Source: Chitinophaga qingshengii (lineage in GTDB: Bacteria > Bacteroidota > Bacteroidia > Chitinophagales > Chitinophagaceae). Taken from it: DNA of 64,000 nucleotides. Both the position numbers and the translations under genes were made by a program. A model generated the notes under the pieces. It saw nothing but the letters and a program-made list of their open reading frames with translations, did no database searches and had not been told where the DNA came from. Of this stretch, positions 17,044 through 25,210 are shown piece by piece (within the stretch, counting starts at the first letter, position 1; the number at the start of each line of letters is the position of its first letter). The stretch spans positions 124,001-188,000 of the forward strand of contig NZ_JACVFC010000007.1 in assembly GCF_014529935.1 (NCBI RefSeq). Reading direction: 5' to 3'.

Positions 17044-18498
17044 ATGGAACTAACATCACTGGCCCCGCAGCCGCTGTGGCAATATTTCAGTCAGCTGAAC
17101 GCCATACCCAGGGCCTCTAAGAAAGAAGAAAAGGTGGTTGCCTTTATGGAAGCCTTTGGTCAACAGCTGGGCCTGGAAACGAAGAAAGATGCGGTAGGCA
17201 ACGTGTGTATCAAAAAGCCGGCGACGGCTGGTATGGAAGACCGCCAGACGGTTATCCTGCAATCCCACCTGGACATGGTACACCAAAAAAATAACGATAC
17301 CGTATTTGATTTTGATACGCAAGGTATTGATATGTATGTAGACGGCGATTGGGTAAGGGCCCGCGGCACTACGCTGGGTGCCGACAATGGTATCGGCGTG
17401 GCTACTATCATGGCTATCCTGGCCTCAAAAGATATCCCACACCCCGCTATCGAAGCGATGTTTACCATCGACGAAGAAACCGGTATGACCGGCGCCATGC
17501 AGCTGGACCCTGCACCTTACACCGGGAAAATACTGCTCAACCTGGATACCGAAGAAGATGATGAAATCACCATCGGTTGCGCTGGCGGCCTGGATACCAA
17601 TAGTAAAGGTACCTACCAGCAGGTGCCTGCCCTGGCTGGCGGCGCCGCTTATGATATCATCGTCAAAGGTCTGCTGGGCGGCCACTCCGGTATGGATATC
17701 AACCGTGGCCGGGCGAATGCCAATAAACTGATGAACCGCCTGCTGTTCAAAGCGCGGCAGTCATTTGATGTGCAGCTGGCTTCGCTCGACGGCGGCAGCC
17801 TGCGTAACGCCATCCCCCGCGAGTCCCACGCAACGGTGGTCGTGCCGGGCGCCGACAAAGCAGGTTTTGAGGCGCTGGTAAATGCTTTTGCGGCCACCCT
17901 GCAGGAAGAATATAAAAGCGTGGAAGAAGGCCTTACGGTAGAAATAAAGCCTGTAGCTACGCCTGCTTCCGTGGTGGAACCAGCATATTTCGACCGGCTG
18001 CTGCGTGCCATCTACGCTATTCCTAATGGCGTATTCCGCATGAGTCCTGATATTCCCGGCCTCGTGGAAACATCCAACAACCTGGCTAAAGTAATCGTAA
18101 AAGACGGTCAGTTTATAACACAGTCACTGCAACGTAGCAACGTAGACAGTACCAAGGAAGATGTAGCCCTGGCCGTGAGAGCTGCCCTGGAAAATATGGG
18201 CTGCGAGGTAATGCAGGTGGGCGGTTACCCCGGTTGGAAACCTAACCCGGATTCAGCTATCCTGCAAGTACTGTTATCGCTGCATGGTAAACATTTCGAT
18301 AGCAAACCCAAAGTAGGCGCTATCCACGCCGGATTGGAATGTGGTATCCTCGGTTCCTTGCTGAACGGGCCGGATATGATTTCTTTCGGGCCTACTATCC
18401 GTGGTGCTCACTCCCCAAAGGAATGTGTGCAGATATCTTCCGTAAAGCTGTTCTATGCGTTCCTGCTGGATATTTTAAAGGAGATACCGAAGCAGTAA
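17044..18498 (+). CDS. pepD: Aminoacyl-histidine dipeptidase (PepD, M20 family)
   Basis: 484 residues, the usual length of PepD. M20 metallopeptidase motifs: metal ligand ILQSHLDMVHQ (about 78), RGTTLGADNGIGVA (about 113), TIDEETGMTGAM with the catalytic Glu (about 142), dimerisation domain (GGHSGMDINRGRANAN) and HAGLECG near 430. The enzyme is cytosolic, binds two zinc ions and splits Xaa-His and similar dipeptides. It is a single gene; a long inverted repeat follows it. Confidence 0.95.
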   Translation: MELTSLAPQPLWQYFSQLNAIPRASKKEEKVVAFMEAFGQQLGLETKKDAVGNVCIKKPATAGMEDRQTVILQSHLDMVHQKNNDTVFDFDTQGIDMYVDGDWVRARGTTLGADNGIGVATIMAILASKDIPHPAIEAMFTIDEETGMTGAMQLDPAPYTGKILLNLDTEEDDEITIGCAGGLDTNSKGTYQQVPALAGGAAYDIIVKGLLGGHSGMDINRGRANANKLMNRLLFKARQSFDVQLASLDGGSLRNAIPRESHATVVVPGADKAGFEALVNAFAATLQEEYKSVEEGLTVEIKPVATPASVVEPAYFDRLLRAIYAIPNGVFRMSPDIPGLVETSNNLAKVIVKDGQFITQSLQRSNVDSTKEDVALAVRAALENMGCEVMQVGGYPGWKPNPDSAILQVLLSLHGKHFDSKPKVGAIHAGLECGILGSLLNGPDMISFGPTIRGAHSPKECVQISSVKLFYAFLLDILKEIPKQ

Positions 18499-18505
18499 AT
18501 AATAT

Positions 18506-18545
18506 GTCTTTTATCTTGTCCTTATATACGGACAAGATAAAAGAC
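18506..18545. terminator. 16-bp perfect inverted repeat between convergent genes
   Basis: GTCTTTTATCTTGTCC (18506-18521) and its exact reverse complement (18530-18545) flank an 8-base loop. It starts 8 bases after the pepD stop and reaches the stop codon of the minus-strand gene, so it probably terminates both. A U-tract is lacking on either side, which is unusual. Confidence 0.6.
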
Positions 18546-19018
18546 TACTCCGATTTTAAGAGACCGGAGAGCCGTGAAGCATCTTCAAAATAAGTGGGGA
18601 AATAATAAAACAGTTGCTTTGTTTCAGCAACAGAGATACGGATAGTTGGATTTATTTTATAAATATCCCTTTTACCGGAAGTGCGGTGCAAATCCTGCAT
18701 ATTAACCTCATACACCCGGGCTTTAGACCATAGCGGCGCATAGCAGATGAAGCGGACAATCCCTTCTGCCGCCACTTCATATCCGGCAATCGTTTTTCTG
18801 CAGGTATTGGCGCCAATCAGCGGCAGTGCGACAAAAGCATTCACTAAAATGAGCAGCGGAATAGGAATGGCATATAACGGAATTTGCTTTCCCGCACGTA
18901 AATAAATCATCACGCCCAGAAACAAAACGGCCAGTGGAAACAATAATAGTCCCCGTTTTTGGAGAGCTATTTGTTTGGTGAAAAAAAGATGACCTGCGGA
19001 ATTCATTGTATACTTCAT
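18545..19018 (-). CDS. Small membrane protein, unknown function
   Basis: 157 residues. Two hydrophobic segments (GLLLFPLAVLFLGVMIYL at about 23-40 and LYAIPIPLLILVNAFVALPL at about 48-67) are followed by a soluble domain of about 90 residues with strands (YEVAAEGIVRFICYAPL, RVYEVNMQDLH, TIRISVAETKQLFYYFP). This resembles PH-like (bPH) domains that sit behind membrane helices, but I would not assign the family. Single gene, convergent with pepD. Confidence 0.65.
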   Translation of the reverse strand: MKYTMNSAGHLFFTKQIALQKRGLLLFPLAVLFLGVMIYLRAGKQIPLYAIPIPLLILVNAFVALPLIGANTCRKTIAGYEVAAEGIVRFICYAPLWSKARVYEVNMQDLHRTSGKRDIYKINPTIRISVAETKQLFYYFPTYFEDASRLSGLLKSE

Positions 19019-19419
19019 ATAATCCGGTATAAAATGGTGGCGGTGGTTTGTGCTTTCAATGATAGTATCGGGTTCAAAATATCAGGGCATACAAAACGGC
19101 GTTCCTGAACTAAGGTAAAGAATTGGGAGAATGCACAACAGGTATGTAGACGCTTTTAAGTTCATTTTAAGGCCTTTCTAATCTTCCTTCCGAAAATAGC
19201 CGTGGGTATAGATACAAGATAATTTTCTGTTGGAATTCGTTTATCCTGCTTGCAGAAGTAGCCGCAAAAATTGGGGATATGCCATGCACCAAGCTCCAGG
19301 TTAATAAAAAATTCATTTCTTGCTGATTCCTCCCCCGCTACACATATTAATTTAAAAATATGTTCCACCCATTCTGAATTAAAAATACTATCTTACCTAC
19401 GTTTTAAATTTTTCGAAAA
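19019..19419. other. Divergent intergenic region before the Ter operon
   Basis: About 400 bases, AT-rich, without a convincing gene. TACGTTTT at 19398-19405 fits seven of eight positions of the -7 box and lies 14 nt before the first TerD start. Nothing else was recognised. Confidence 0.4.
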
Positions 19420-19995
19420 ATGGCTATTAACTTACAAAAGGGACAAAGGATTGATATTGGCCTGTCCAGCATCAGTGTAGGACTGGGATGGGAGCCGAAC
19501 GAAGGCACCGGTGCGGCTTTCGACCTCGATGCATCCGCTTTTATGATCGGAGAAAACAGGTTAATCCCCGAAGAACGTTATTTCGTTTTCTATGGCAACA
19601 CCGACTCACCGGACGGCGCGCTGCATCATACCGGCGACGACCCTACCGGCGGCAACAGCGACGGCGGCGACGATGAAACCATCATGGTGGATCTCACCAA
19701 AATAGATCCACGGGTAAAAGAAATCCTGTTCGTGGTAACCATCCACGACGCTATCGCCAGAAGACAGAACTACGGCCAGGTAAGGGATTCGTATATCCGT
19801 ATCGTGGATAACGCTACTTCCCAGGAAATCGCTAAGTACGAACTGGGAGAGGACTTCTCCATCGAAACCGGCGTGGAATTCGGCCGCCTGTACGAAAAAG
19901 ACGGTAAATGGAAATTTGAAGCTTCCGGTAAAGGATACAAGGAAGACCTGGCATTTTTCCTCTCTAAATATTTTCAGGGACAGATCATTAAATAA
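19420..19995 (+). CDS. TerD family stress protein 1
   Basis: 191 residues, a full TerD domain: MAINLQKGQRIDI, GLGWEPNEG, the acidic calcium-binding motifs FDLDASAFMI and the GD/GDDE-rich loop near 70-85, then VRDSYIRIVDNATSQEIAKYEL and FGRLYEKDGKWKFEASG. TerD proteins bind calcium, form assemblies at the inner membrane with TerC, and take part in tellurite, phage and DNA-damage stress responses. First gene of a nine-gene plus-strand operon; four TerD paralogues occur in the island. Confidence 0.95.
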   Translation: MAINLQKGQRIDIGLSSISVGLGWEPNEGTGAAFDLDASAFMIGENRLIPEERYFVFYGNTDSPDGALHHTGDDPTGGNSDGGDDETIMVDLTKIDPRVKEILFVVTIHDAIARRQNYGQVRDSYIRIVDNATSQEIAKYELGEDFSIETGVEFGRLYEKDGKWKFEASGKGYKEDLAFFLSKYFQGQIIK

Positions 19996-20002
19996 CCTAT
20001 AT

Positions 20003-20695
20003 ATGGCGATCAATTTAGTAAAAGGTCAAACCATTGACCTCCGTAAAAATGACCAGGGAGAAGAATTTGACCTCTCTACGGTAACCATCGGACTGGGATG
20101 GGATGTTAGACAGAAAAAAGCGGAAGGCGGCGGCGGTTTCTTCGGAAAACTTTTCGGCGGCGGTGCCCAAAAAGAAGAAGAATATGACCTCGATGCGGTA
20201 GCTTTCCTGCTGGATAACAACGGTAAGGTAGCCAACCTCGGTCGTACGATGCAAACCCGCGACGGTAGAAGCGTTGGTCTGTATGAAGGAGACGTGATTT
20301 TCTTCAACTCCATGAAACATCCTTCCGGCCATATCTGGCTCACAGGCGATAACCGTACCGGCGCCGGCGATGGCGACGATGAACAGATCATCATTAAACT
20401 GAACCAGATGGATCAGCGCTATGATAAAATCCTGTTTATGGTGACCATCTACCAGGGCCGCGCCAACAACCAGCACTTCGGTATGATCGAAAACGCCTTC
20501 ATCCGCGCCGTAGACGCCAGAGGTAAAGAGATCGCGAAATTCAGCCTCTCCGGTGATAGCACCTACAACGGTATGTGCTCCATGACTTTTGCTGAAATAT
20601 ACCGTAAAGACGGCGCCTGGAAATTCAGAGCCATCGGTAACCCGCACCAGTCAGATAACTTCGTGGACGAACTGAAAAAACTGGTGTACTCCTGA
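20003..20695 (+). CDS. TerD family stress protein 2, with Gly-rich insert
   Basis: 230 residues from ATG 20003, 7 bp after the previous stop; a longer frame inside the previous gene is not credible. It is a TerD domain with a glycine- and lysine-rich insert (AEGGGGFFGKLFGGGAQKEE, about 35-54) between the first strand pair and EYDLDAVAFLL. Calcium-site motifs are intact (DLDA, TGDNRTGAGDGDDEQ). It ends with AEIYRKDGAWKFRAIG. The insert is the main difference from the other three TerD copies here and could be a membrane- or partner-binding loop (inference). Confidence 0.93.
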   Translation: MAINLVKGQTIDLRKNDQGEEFDLSTVTIGLGWDVRQKKAEGGGGFFGKLFGGGAQKEEEYDLDAVAFLLDNNGKVANLGRTMQTRDGRSVGLYEGDVIFFNSMKHPSGHIWLTGDNRTGAGDGDDEQIIIKLNQMDQRYDKILFMVTIYQGRANNQHFGMIENAFIRAVDARGKEIAKFSLSGDSTYNGMCSMTFAEIYRKDGAWKFRAIGNPHQSDNFVDELKKLVYS

Positions 20696-20775
20696 TCCCC
20701 GGAAAAATGATTTAACTTACTGTAGCAAAAATTGTTAGCCCTGTCAACAAAAGCAGCGCATTTAACCAACATTTT

Positions 20776-21414
20776 ATGAGAAGACTACCTGTATACCTCT
20801 TGCTGGACACCTCCGGCTCTATGAGCGGAGAACCAATAGAGGCCGTGAAGAATGGCGTGCAGATAATGATCAGTTCATTACGTCAGAACCCGCAAGCCAT
20901 AGAGACTGCGTTCATCAGTATTATTACTTTCGATAGCTCCGCCAGACAAGCCATCCCCTTAACGGACCTGGCTTCCTTCCAGATGCCGGATATCCGCGCT
21001 ACCGGTACCACCGCCCTCGGTGAAGCCCTGCAACTGGTCAGCCAGTGCATCGACAGGGAAGTGGCTAAAACCACCACCGAACAAAAAGGCGACTGGAAAC
21101 CACTGGTATTCATCATGACGGACGGTGTGCCTACCGATAGCTGGCAGAATGGCCTCACTGCCTTCAAACAGCGTAAAACCGCGTATACCGTAGCCTGCGC
21201 CGCCGGTCATGCTGCGGATACTGCTGTACTCAAACAGATCACGGAAAATGTGGTCAGCCTGGACACTGCCGACAGCGCCACCATCTCCCGCTTCTTTGCC
21301 TGGGTAACCGCCTCCATCGGCGTAACCTCTACCCGCGTGGAAGACTCCGGGAAAGAAGTGACCGGCCTCCATGAACTGCCACCACCACCCGCTGAACTGA
21401 ATATTGTAGTGTAA
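20776..21414 (+). CDS. TerY-like VWA domain protein 1
   Basis: 212 residues, a single von Willebrand A domain. The MIDAS metal site is complete: LLLDTSGSMSG (about 8-18), the Thr in RATGTTALGEAL and the Asp in FIMTDGVPTD. The chain ends with a Pro-rich tail (LPPPPAEL). TerY proteins belong to the TerY-phosphatase-kinase triad of Ter systems, all three parts of which are encoded here. MIDAS domains bind partners through a metal ion. Confidence 0.93.
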   Translation: MRRLPVYLLLDTSGSMSGEPIEAVKNGVQIMISSLRQNPQAIETAFISIITFDSSARQAIPLTDLASFQMPDIRATGTTALGEALQLVSQCIDREVAKTTTEQKGDWKPLVFIMTDGVPTDSWQNGLTAFKQRKTAYTVACAAGHAADTAVLKQITENVVSLDTADSATISRFFAWVTASIGVTSTRVEDSGKEVTGLHELPPPPAELNIVV

Positions 21415-21430
21415 GACTTAACGTACATAT

Positions 21431-22066
21431 ATGCGACGACTACCGGTATATTTCCTGCTGGACACCTCCGGTTCCATGTATGGGGAGCCCATTCAGGCAT
21501 TGAACAATGCCCTGAGCGGAATGATCAACAATCTTCGTATGGATGCCCACGCCCTGGATTCCCTGTGGCTCAGCATTATCACGTTCGACAGGGAAGTAAA
21601 GGAACTGGTTCCGCTCACCGAACTGGTGAGCTTCCAGTTGCCCGAAATCACCTGCCCGCAGAGTGGCCCTACCCATACCGGCCAGGGACTGGAATATCTT
21701 TACGGTAAAGTGGTCAAGGAAGTACAACGCGGAACGCCCACCCAGAAAGGAGACTGGCGTCCGCTGTTGTTTATTTTTACGGATGGCAAACCATCGGACC
21801 AACAACTGTACCGGGAGATGATCCCCAAAATCAAAAGCCTCAACTTCGGCGCTATCGTAGGATGCGCCGCCGGTAAAGCGGCCGATAACGATATGCTCAA
21901 AGAACTCACCGGTACCGTGGTACACCTCGATACCGCCGATAGCGCTACGCTGCGCCAGTTCTTTAAGTGGGTGTCCGATACCATCGAACAAGGAAACAAA
22001 AGCATGGGCACAACGGAACAGGTTACCCTGCCGCCGCCACCCCAGGAAGTGAATTTAGTGATCTGA
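21431..22066 (+). CDS. TerY-like VWA domain protein 2
   Basis: 211 residues, paralogue of the preceding gene 16 bp upstream. MIDAS residues are present: LLDTSGSMYGEP, the Thr of GPTHTGQGLEYL and the Asp of FIFTDGKPSD. The same Pro-rich tail appears (TLPPPPQEVNLVI). There is no zinc ribbon. Tandem VWA copies are common in Ter loci; they may form hetero-complexes (inference). Confidence 0.92.
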   Translation: MRRLPVYFLLDTSGSMYGEPIQALNNALSGMINNLRMDAHALDSLWLSIITFDREVKELVPLTELVSFQLPEITCPQSGPTHTGQGLEYLYGKVVKEVQRGTPTQKGDWRPLLFIFTDGKPSDQQLYREMIPKIKSLNFGAIVGCAAGKAADNDMLKELTGTVVHLDTADSATLRQFFKWVSDTIEQGNKSMGTTEQVTLPPPPQEVNLVI

Positions 22067-22076
22067 TCAACAACTT

Positions 22077-22706
22077 ATGAACGTAAAATTGATAGGGCAT
22101 GACTTTAAAAGTCTGCAGGTAGAACTGACACACAACGAGAAATTCTATTGTGAAAAAGGCGCGCTGATTTATTATGAGGAAGGTATCAACTCTTCTGTCA
22201 ACGTTTTCGATAAAGGCATCGCCGGCGTACTCAAAAGAAAACTCACCGGTGAAAGCATTTTCCAGGTAGAGCTTTGCAATACCAACATTAATCCAAAAAA
22301 ACTGATGGTAGCCGGCAAAGTCGGTTTGTTACCCATCAACCTGAAAAATATCCCCGGTGGCATCATCTGCCGCTCCGGTTATTATGTGGCCTCTTCTGAT
22401 AAGGTAGATATCGACGCGAAGCTGAACCTTACCTCCCTCATCGGCGGTACCGGCCTCATTATGCAGAAAATCACCGGCCACTGTACGGTATTCCTGGACG
22501 TGATCGGAACACCTACCACGCTTGACCTGGGCGCGGGGCAGACGGTTTTTGTGGATGAAAAAAGTTTTATCTGTATGAATGCTGATATGCAAAACAGAAT
22601 GTCGTCCCACTTTTCCGGCAGCAATATGCTCGGCGGAGAAGGGATCTCGATGCTTAAAATTACCGGACCAGGCACCGTATACGTAACCTCCGTAAACTTC
22701 AGATAA
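22077..22706 (+). CDS. AIM24 family protein
   Basis: 209 residues. Beta-rich protein of the AIM24/TIGR00266 family: YCEKGALIYYEEGINSSV, KLTGESIFQVELCNTN, PINLKNIPGGIICRSGYYVASS and KITGPGTVYVTSVNFR fit the double-stranded beta-helix repeats. The biochemical role of the family is not established. Its stop overlaps the start of the next gene by one base (TAATG), so the two are translationally coupled and it belongs to the Ter operon. Confidence 0.82.
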   Translation: MNVKLIGHDFKSLQVELTHNEKFYCEKGALIYYEEGINSSVNVFDKGIAGVLKRKLTGESIFQVELCNTNINPKKLMVAGKVGLLPINLKNIPGGIICRSGYYVASSDKVDIDAKLNLTSLIGGTGLIMQKITGHCTVFLDVIGTPTTLDLGAGQTVFVDEKSFICMNADMQNRMSSHFSGSNMLGGEGISMLKITGPGTVYVTSVNFR

Positions 22707-23761
22707 TGAGAAGACTCCCCATTTATTTTCTGATAGATGTCTCCGAATCCATGGTCGGAGAACCGGTTCAACAGGTGGAAGAAGGCCTGTCCCAAATTAT
22801 TCAGGCCCTCAAAGCCGACCCCTACGCTATTGAAACCGTCTGGGTTTCTATCATCGTCTTCGCAGGACAGGCCAAAACACTGGTACCCCTGCAGGAGATC
22901 ATCAATTTTTACCCGCCCCGTTTCCCCATCGGCGGCGGTACCTCGCTCAGCAAAGGCCTCGGTCATCTCATGTATGAGCTGCGCAAAAACCAGGTGAAAA
23001 CCACCTACGAACAGAAAGGCGATTGGAAACCCATCGTATTCCTGTTCACCGATGGCGTGCCGACGGATGATACCCGCCCGGCTATCGCTGAATGGAAACA
23101 GAACTGGCAACGTACGGCTAATATGGTCGCGGTTTCCTTCGGCAACGAAGCGGATGTGCATGTGCTGAAAGAACTGACGGAAAATATCATCCACTTCAAA
23201 AACAGCAACGCTGCGGCGTATAAACAGTTCTTCAAATGGGTGACGGATTCTATTAAAACCAGCAGTGAAAGTGTGGAGAAAAACGCCTCCGGCTTTGAAC
23301 TGGCGAATATATACGGCGGCGATACACTGAGTAAGGTTGATCTTACGAAACCTATTCCGCCCCAAAGTTATACAGACAGTAACTACGCGGTGCTGGTAGG
23401 CAAATGCCAGAACCTGCAACGTAATTACCTGGTGAAATACCGCCGCTCGGAAGAAGAGGCGAAGATATATGGACTGGATCTCAACCGCCTGTCATACCGG
23501 CTGGTAGGGGCTTTTCAGGTAGATAATACCTACCAGGAACTGTCCGATAGCTCCGCAGGCCCTTCCCGCATCAACAGCGATGAACTGATCGGTAATCCTA
23601 CCTGTCCCTGCTGTGGCAACCAGGTGGGTTTCGCCATGTGCGTATGCGGCCAGATACACTGTATCGGGGAAGAACATATCAGTACCTGCCCCTGGTGCGG
23701 CAATAAAGGTACCTACGGTATCGGGGAAGGCGGGTTTGATGTTAACCGCGCCCAGGGCTAA
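22706..23761 (+). CDS. TerY-like VWA protein 3 with C-terminal zinc ribbon (TerY-C)
   Basis: 351 residues. VWA domain (1-205) with MIDAS motifs LIDVSESMVGEP, IGGGTSLSKGL and LFTDGVPTDD. After a linker, a Cys-rich module at about 297-340 carries CPCC, a CVCGQIHC segment and CPWCGNKG, the TerY-C metal-binding domain. Only this copy of the three has it. Known Ter loci use TerY-C with a phosphatase and a kinase, and those are the next two genes. The zinc ribbon may read metal status or tether the partners (inference). Confidence 0.92.
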   Translation: MRRLPIYFLIDVSESMVGEPVQQVEEGLSQIIQALKADPYAIETVWVSIIVFAGQAKTLVPLQEIINFYPPRFPIGGGTSLSKGLGHLMYELRKNQVKTTYEQKGDWKPIVFLFTDGVPTDDTRPAIAEWKQNWQRTANMVAVSFGNEADVHVLKELTENIIHFKNSNAAAYKQFFKWVTDSIKTSSESVEKNASGFELANIYGGDTLSKVDLTKPIPPQSYTDSNYAVLVGKCQNLQRNYLVKYRRSEEEAKIYGLDLNRLSYRLVGAFQVDNTYQELSDSSAGPSRINSDELIGNPTCPCCGNQVGFAMCVCGQIHCIGEEHISTCPWCGNKGTYGIGEGGFDVNRAQG

Positions 23762-23775
23762 AAGGCAGCAACAGC

Positions 23776-25179
23776 ATGGGAAAAAAGTATATACGCGAAC
23801 TATTTGCTGCGAAACAAATTACGATTGCCAGCAGCAAAGAACAGCTGTTTGACGCCTTTCTGAATGATACTGCTAATCAACAGATCGCGCAACAGATTCT
23901 GGAAAATCAACAACGACTCATGGACATATGGCAGTATAAAAACCGGTTGGCAGATATACAACAACAACCCGTGACCATTCCCAATGCCACGGTGGGCAAG
24001 CCTTACCAGGCTACGCTCGACTTCCGGCAGCTGAATTGGTCCGATGTAACGTGGACGGCTATCGAAGGACTGGAAGAATTCGGTCTGCAATACGACGCGG
24101 CTACCGGCGCCATTGAAGGTACGCCGGTAAAACCCGGCGATTACCGCCTGCGTTTACAGTTCCGACTGGCAGGTGGAGATGCGGAGGCTGCGGCACATGA
24201 GAAACTGCTGCCGCTGGTCATAAATCCGAACCCACGGTCTCTATGGAAAAATATTCCCAGCGATACCGCCGATCCTTTCTGGAAAGCCGATGAGGTGGCC
24301 GAATGCGCGCCCCTCGGCGATCGCTGGGTGACGGTAGCTTCCAAACGGGGACGCTCCCACGCCAACGTGGGCTCGTTCCGCGACGACGACTACGCCTTCC
24401 GCCACCTGGAACCCTCCGGCTGGAGTGTGCTGGCCGTGTCCGATGGAGCGGGCAGTGCGAAGCTCTCCCGCGAGGGCTCCCGCCTGGCTTGCGCCGGCAT
24501 TACCGATTACTTTGAACAATACTTCAACACTGCGCCCACAGCGGATATCGATAAGTTATTCGAAGAGCACGCCAGTGGCACGGGCATGGATACCCAGAAA
24601 AAAATCAACCACCTGGTATACGATACCCTGGGAAAAGCCGCTTTTGCCGTTCATAAAAAACTGGAGGATTTTGCCACCGCACAGCAGGTTTCCATAAAAG
24701 ATCTGCATTCCACCCTTATCTTTGTGCTGCTGAAAAAATATGCATTTGGCTATGTCATCATGAGCTTTGGGGTGGGAGACTGTCCCATTGGACTGCTGAA
24801 CAAAGACTGTTCGGCCATCACCCTGATGAACCGGCTCGACGTAGGAGAATTTGGCGGCGGCACCCGGTTTATTACTATGCCTGAAATCTTTACGAGCGAC
24901 AAGTTCCCGACACGCTTCGGGTTTAAACTGGTACCGGATTTCGCGTATCTCATGCTGATGACCGACGGTATCTACGACCCTAAATTCGTGGTGGAGGCCA
25001 ACCTGGAGAAGATCGACATCTGGAAAACATTCCTGGACGACCTGAACGGCAATAACCCGGAAAATACCGCGCTGCCGTTAGGCGATCATTCCCCGGAAAG
25101 CGCCGGCCGACTCGCCGCCTGGATGGACTTCTGGAGCCCCGGAAATCACGACGACCGGACCCTGATGATCATCAGTTAA
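23776..25179 (+). CDS. PP2C-type protein phosphatase with Ig-like N-terminal domain
   Basis: 467 residues. Residues 1-60 are helical. At about 68-140 an Ig-like module of the putative He_PIG type is seen (GKPYQATLDF, LEEFGLQYDAATGAIEGTPV, PGDYRLRLQF). The C-terminal 290 residues are a PP2C domain: LAVSDGAGSAKLSREG (about 220) with a metal-binding Asp, GVGDCPIGLL (about 332), LMTDGIYDP (about 394) and the terminal HDDRTLMIIS. It is cytosolic by lack of a signal peptide. It probably removes phosphates placed by the kinase encoded next. Confidence 0.9.
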   Translation: MGKKYIRELFAAKQITIASSKEQLFDAFLNDTANQQIAQQILENQQRLMDIWQYKNRLADIQQQPVTIPNATVGKPYQATLDFRQLNWSDVTWTAIEGLEEFGLQYDAATGAIEGTPVKPGDYRLRLQFRLAGGDAEAAAHEKLLPLVINPNPRSLWKNIPSDTADPFWKADEVAECAPLGDRWVTVASKRGRSHANVGSFRDDDYAFRHLEPSGWSVLAVSDGAGSAKLSREGSRLACAGITDYFEQYFNTAPTADIDKLFEEHASGTGMDTQKKINHLVYDTLGKAAFAVHKKLEDFATAQQVSIKDLHSTLIFVLLKKYAFGYVIMSFGVGDCPIGLLNKDCSAITLMNRLDVGEFGGGTRFITMPEIFTSDKFPTRFGFKLVPDFAYLMLMTDGIYDPKFVVEANLEKIDIWKTFLDDLNGNNPENTALPLGDHSPESAGRLAAWMDFWSPGNHDDRTLMIIS

Positions 25180-25210
25180 TTGCATTTTGATTAGGTAACA
25201 CCGTAATATC

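Noticed and set aside
19162..19368. A 68-codon minus-strand frame in the gap before the Ter operon
   Set aside because: No start context, promoter or recognisable motif; the region is AT-rich intergenic sequence.
19916..20002. Extension of TerD copy 2 upstream into the preceding gene
   Set aside because: It would start inside the coding region of TerD copy 1 in another frame, while MAINLVKGQ at 20003 is the usual TerD start.
22382..23419. A 345-codon open frame antisense to the AIM24 and VWA genes
   Set aside because: It spans the junction of two well-supported, translationally coupled genes on the other strand and has no domain character.
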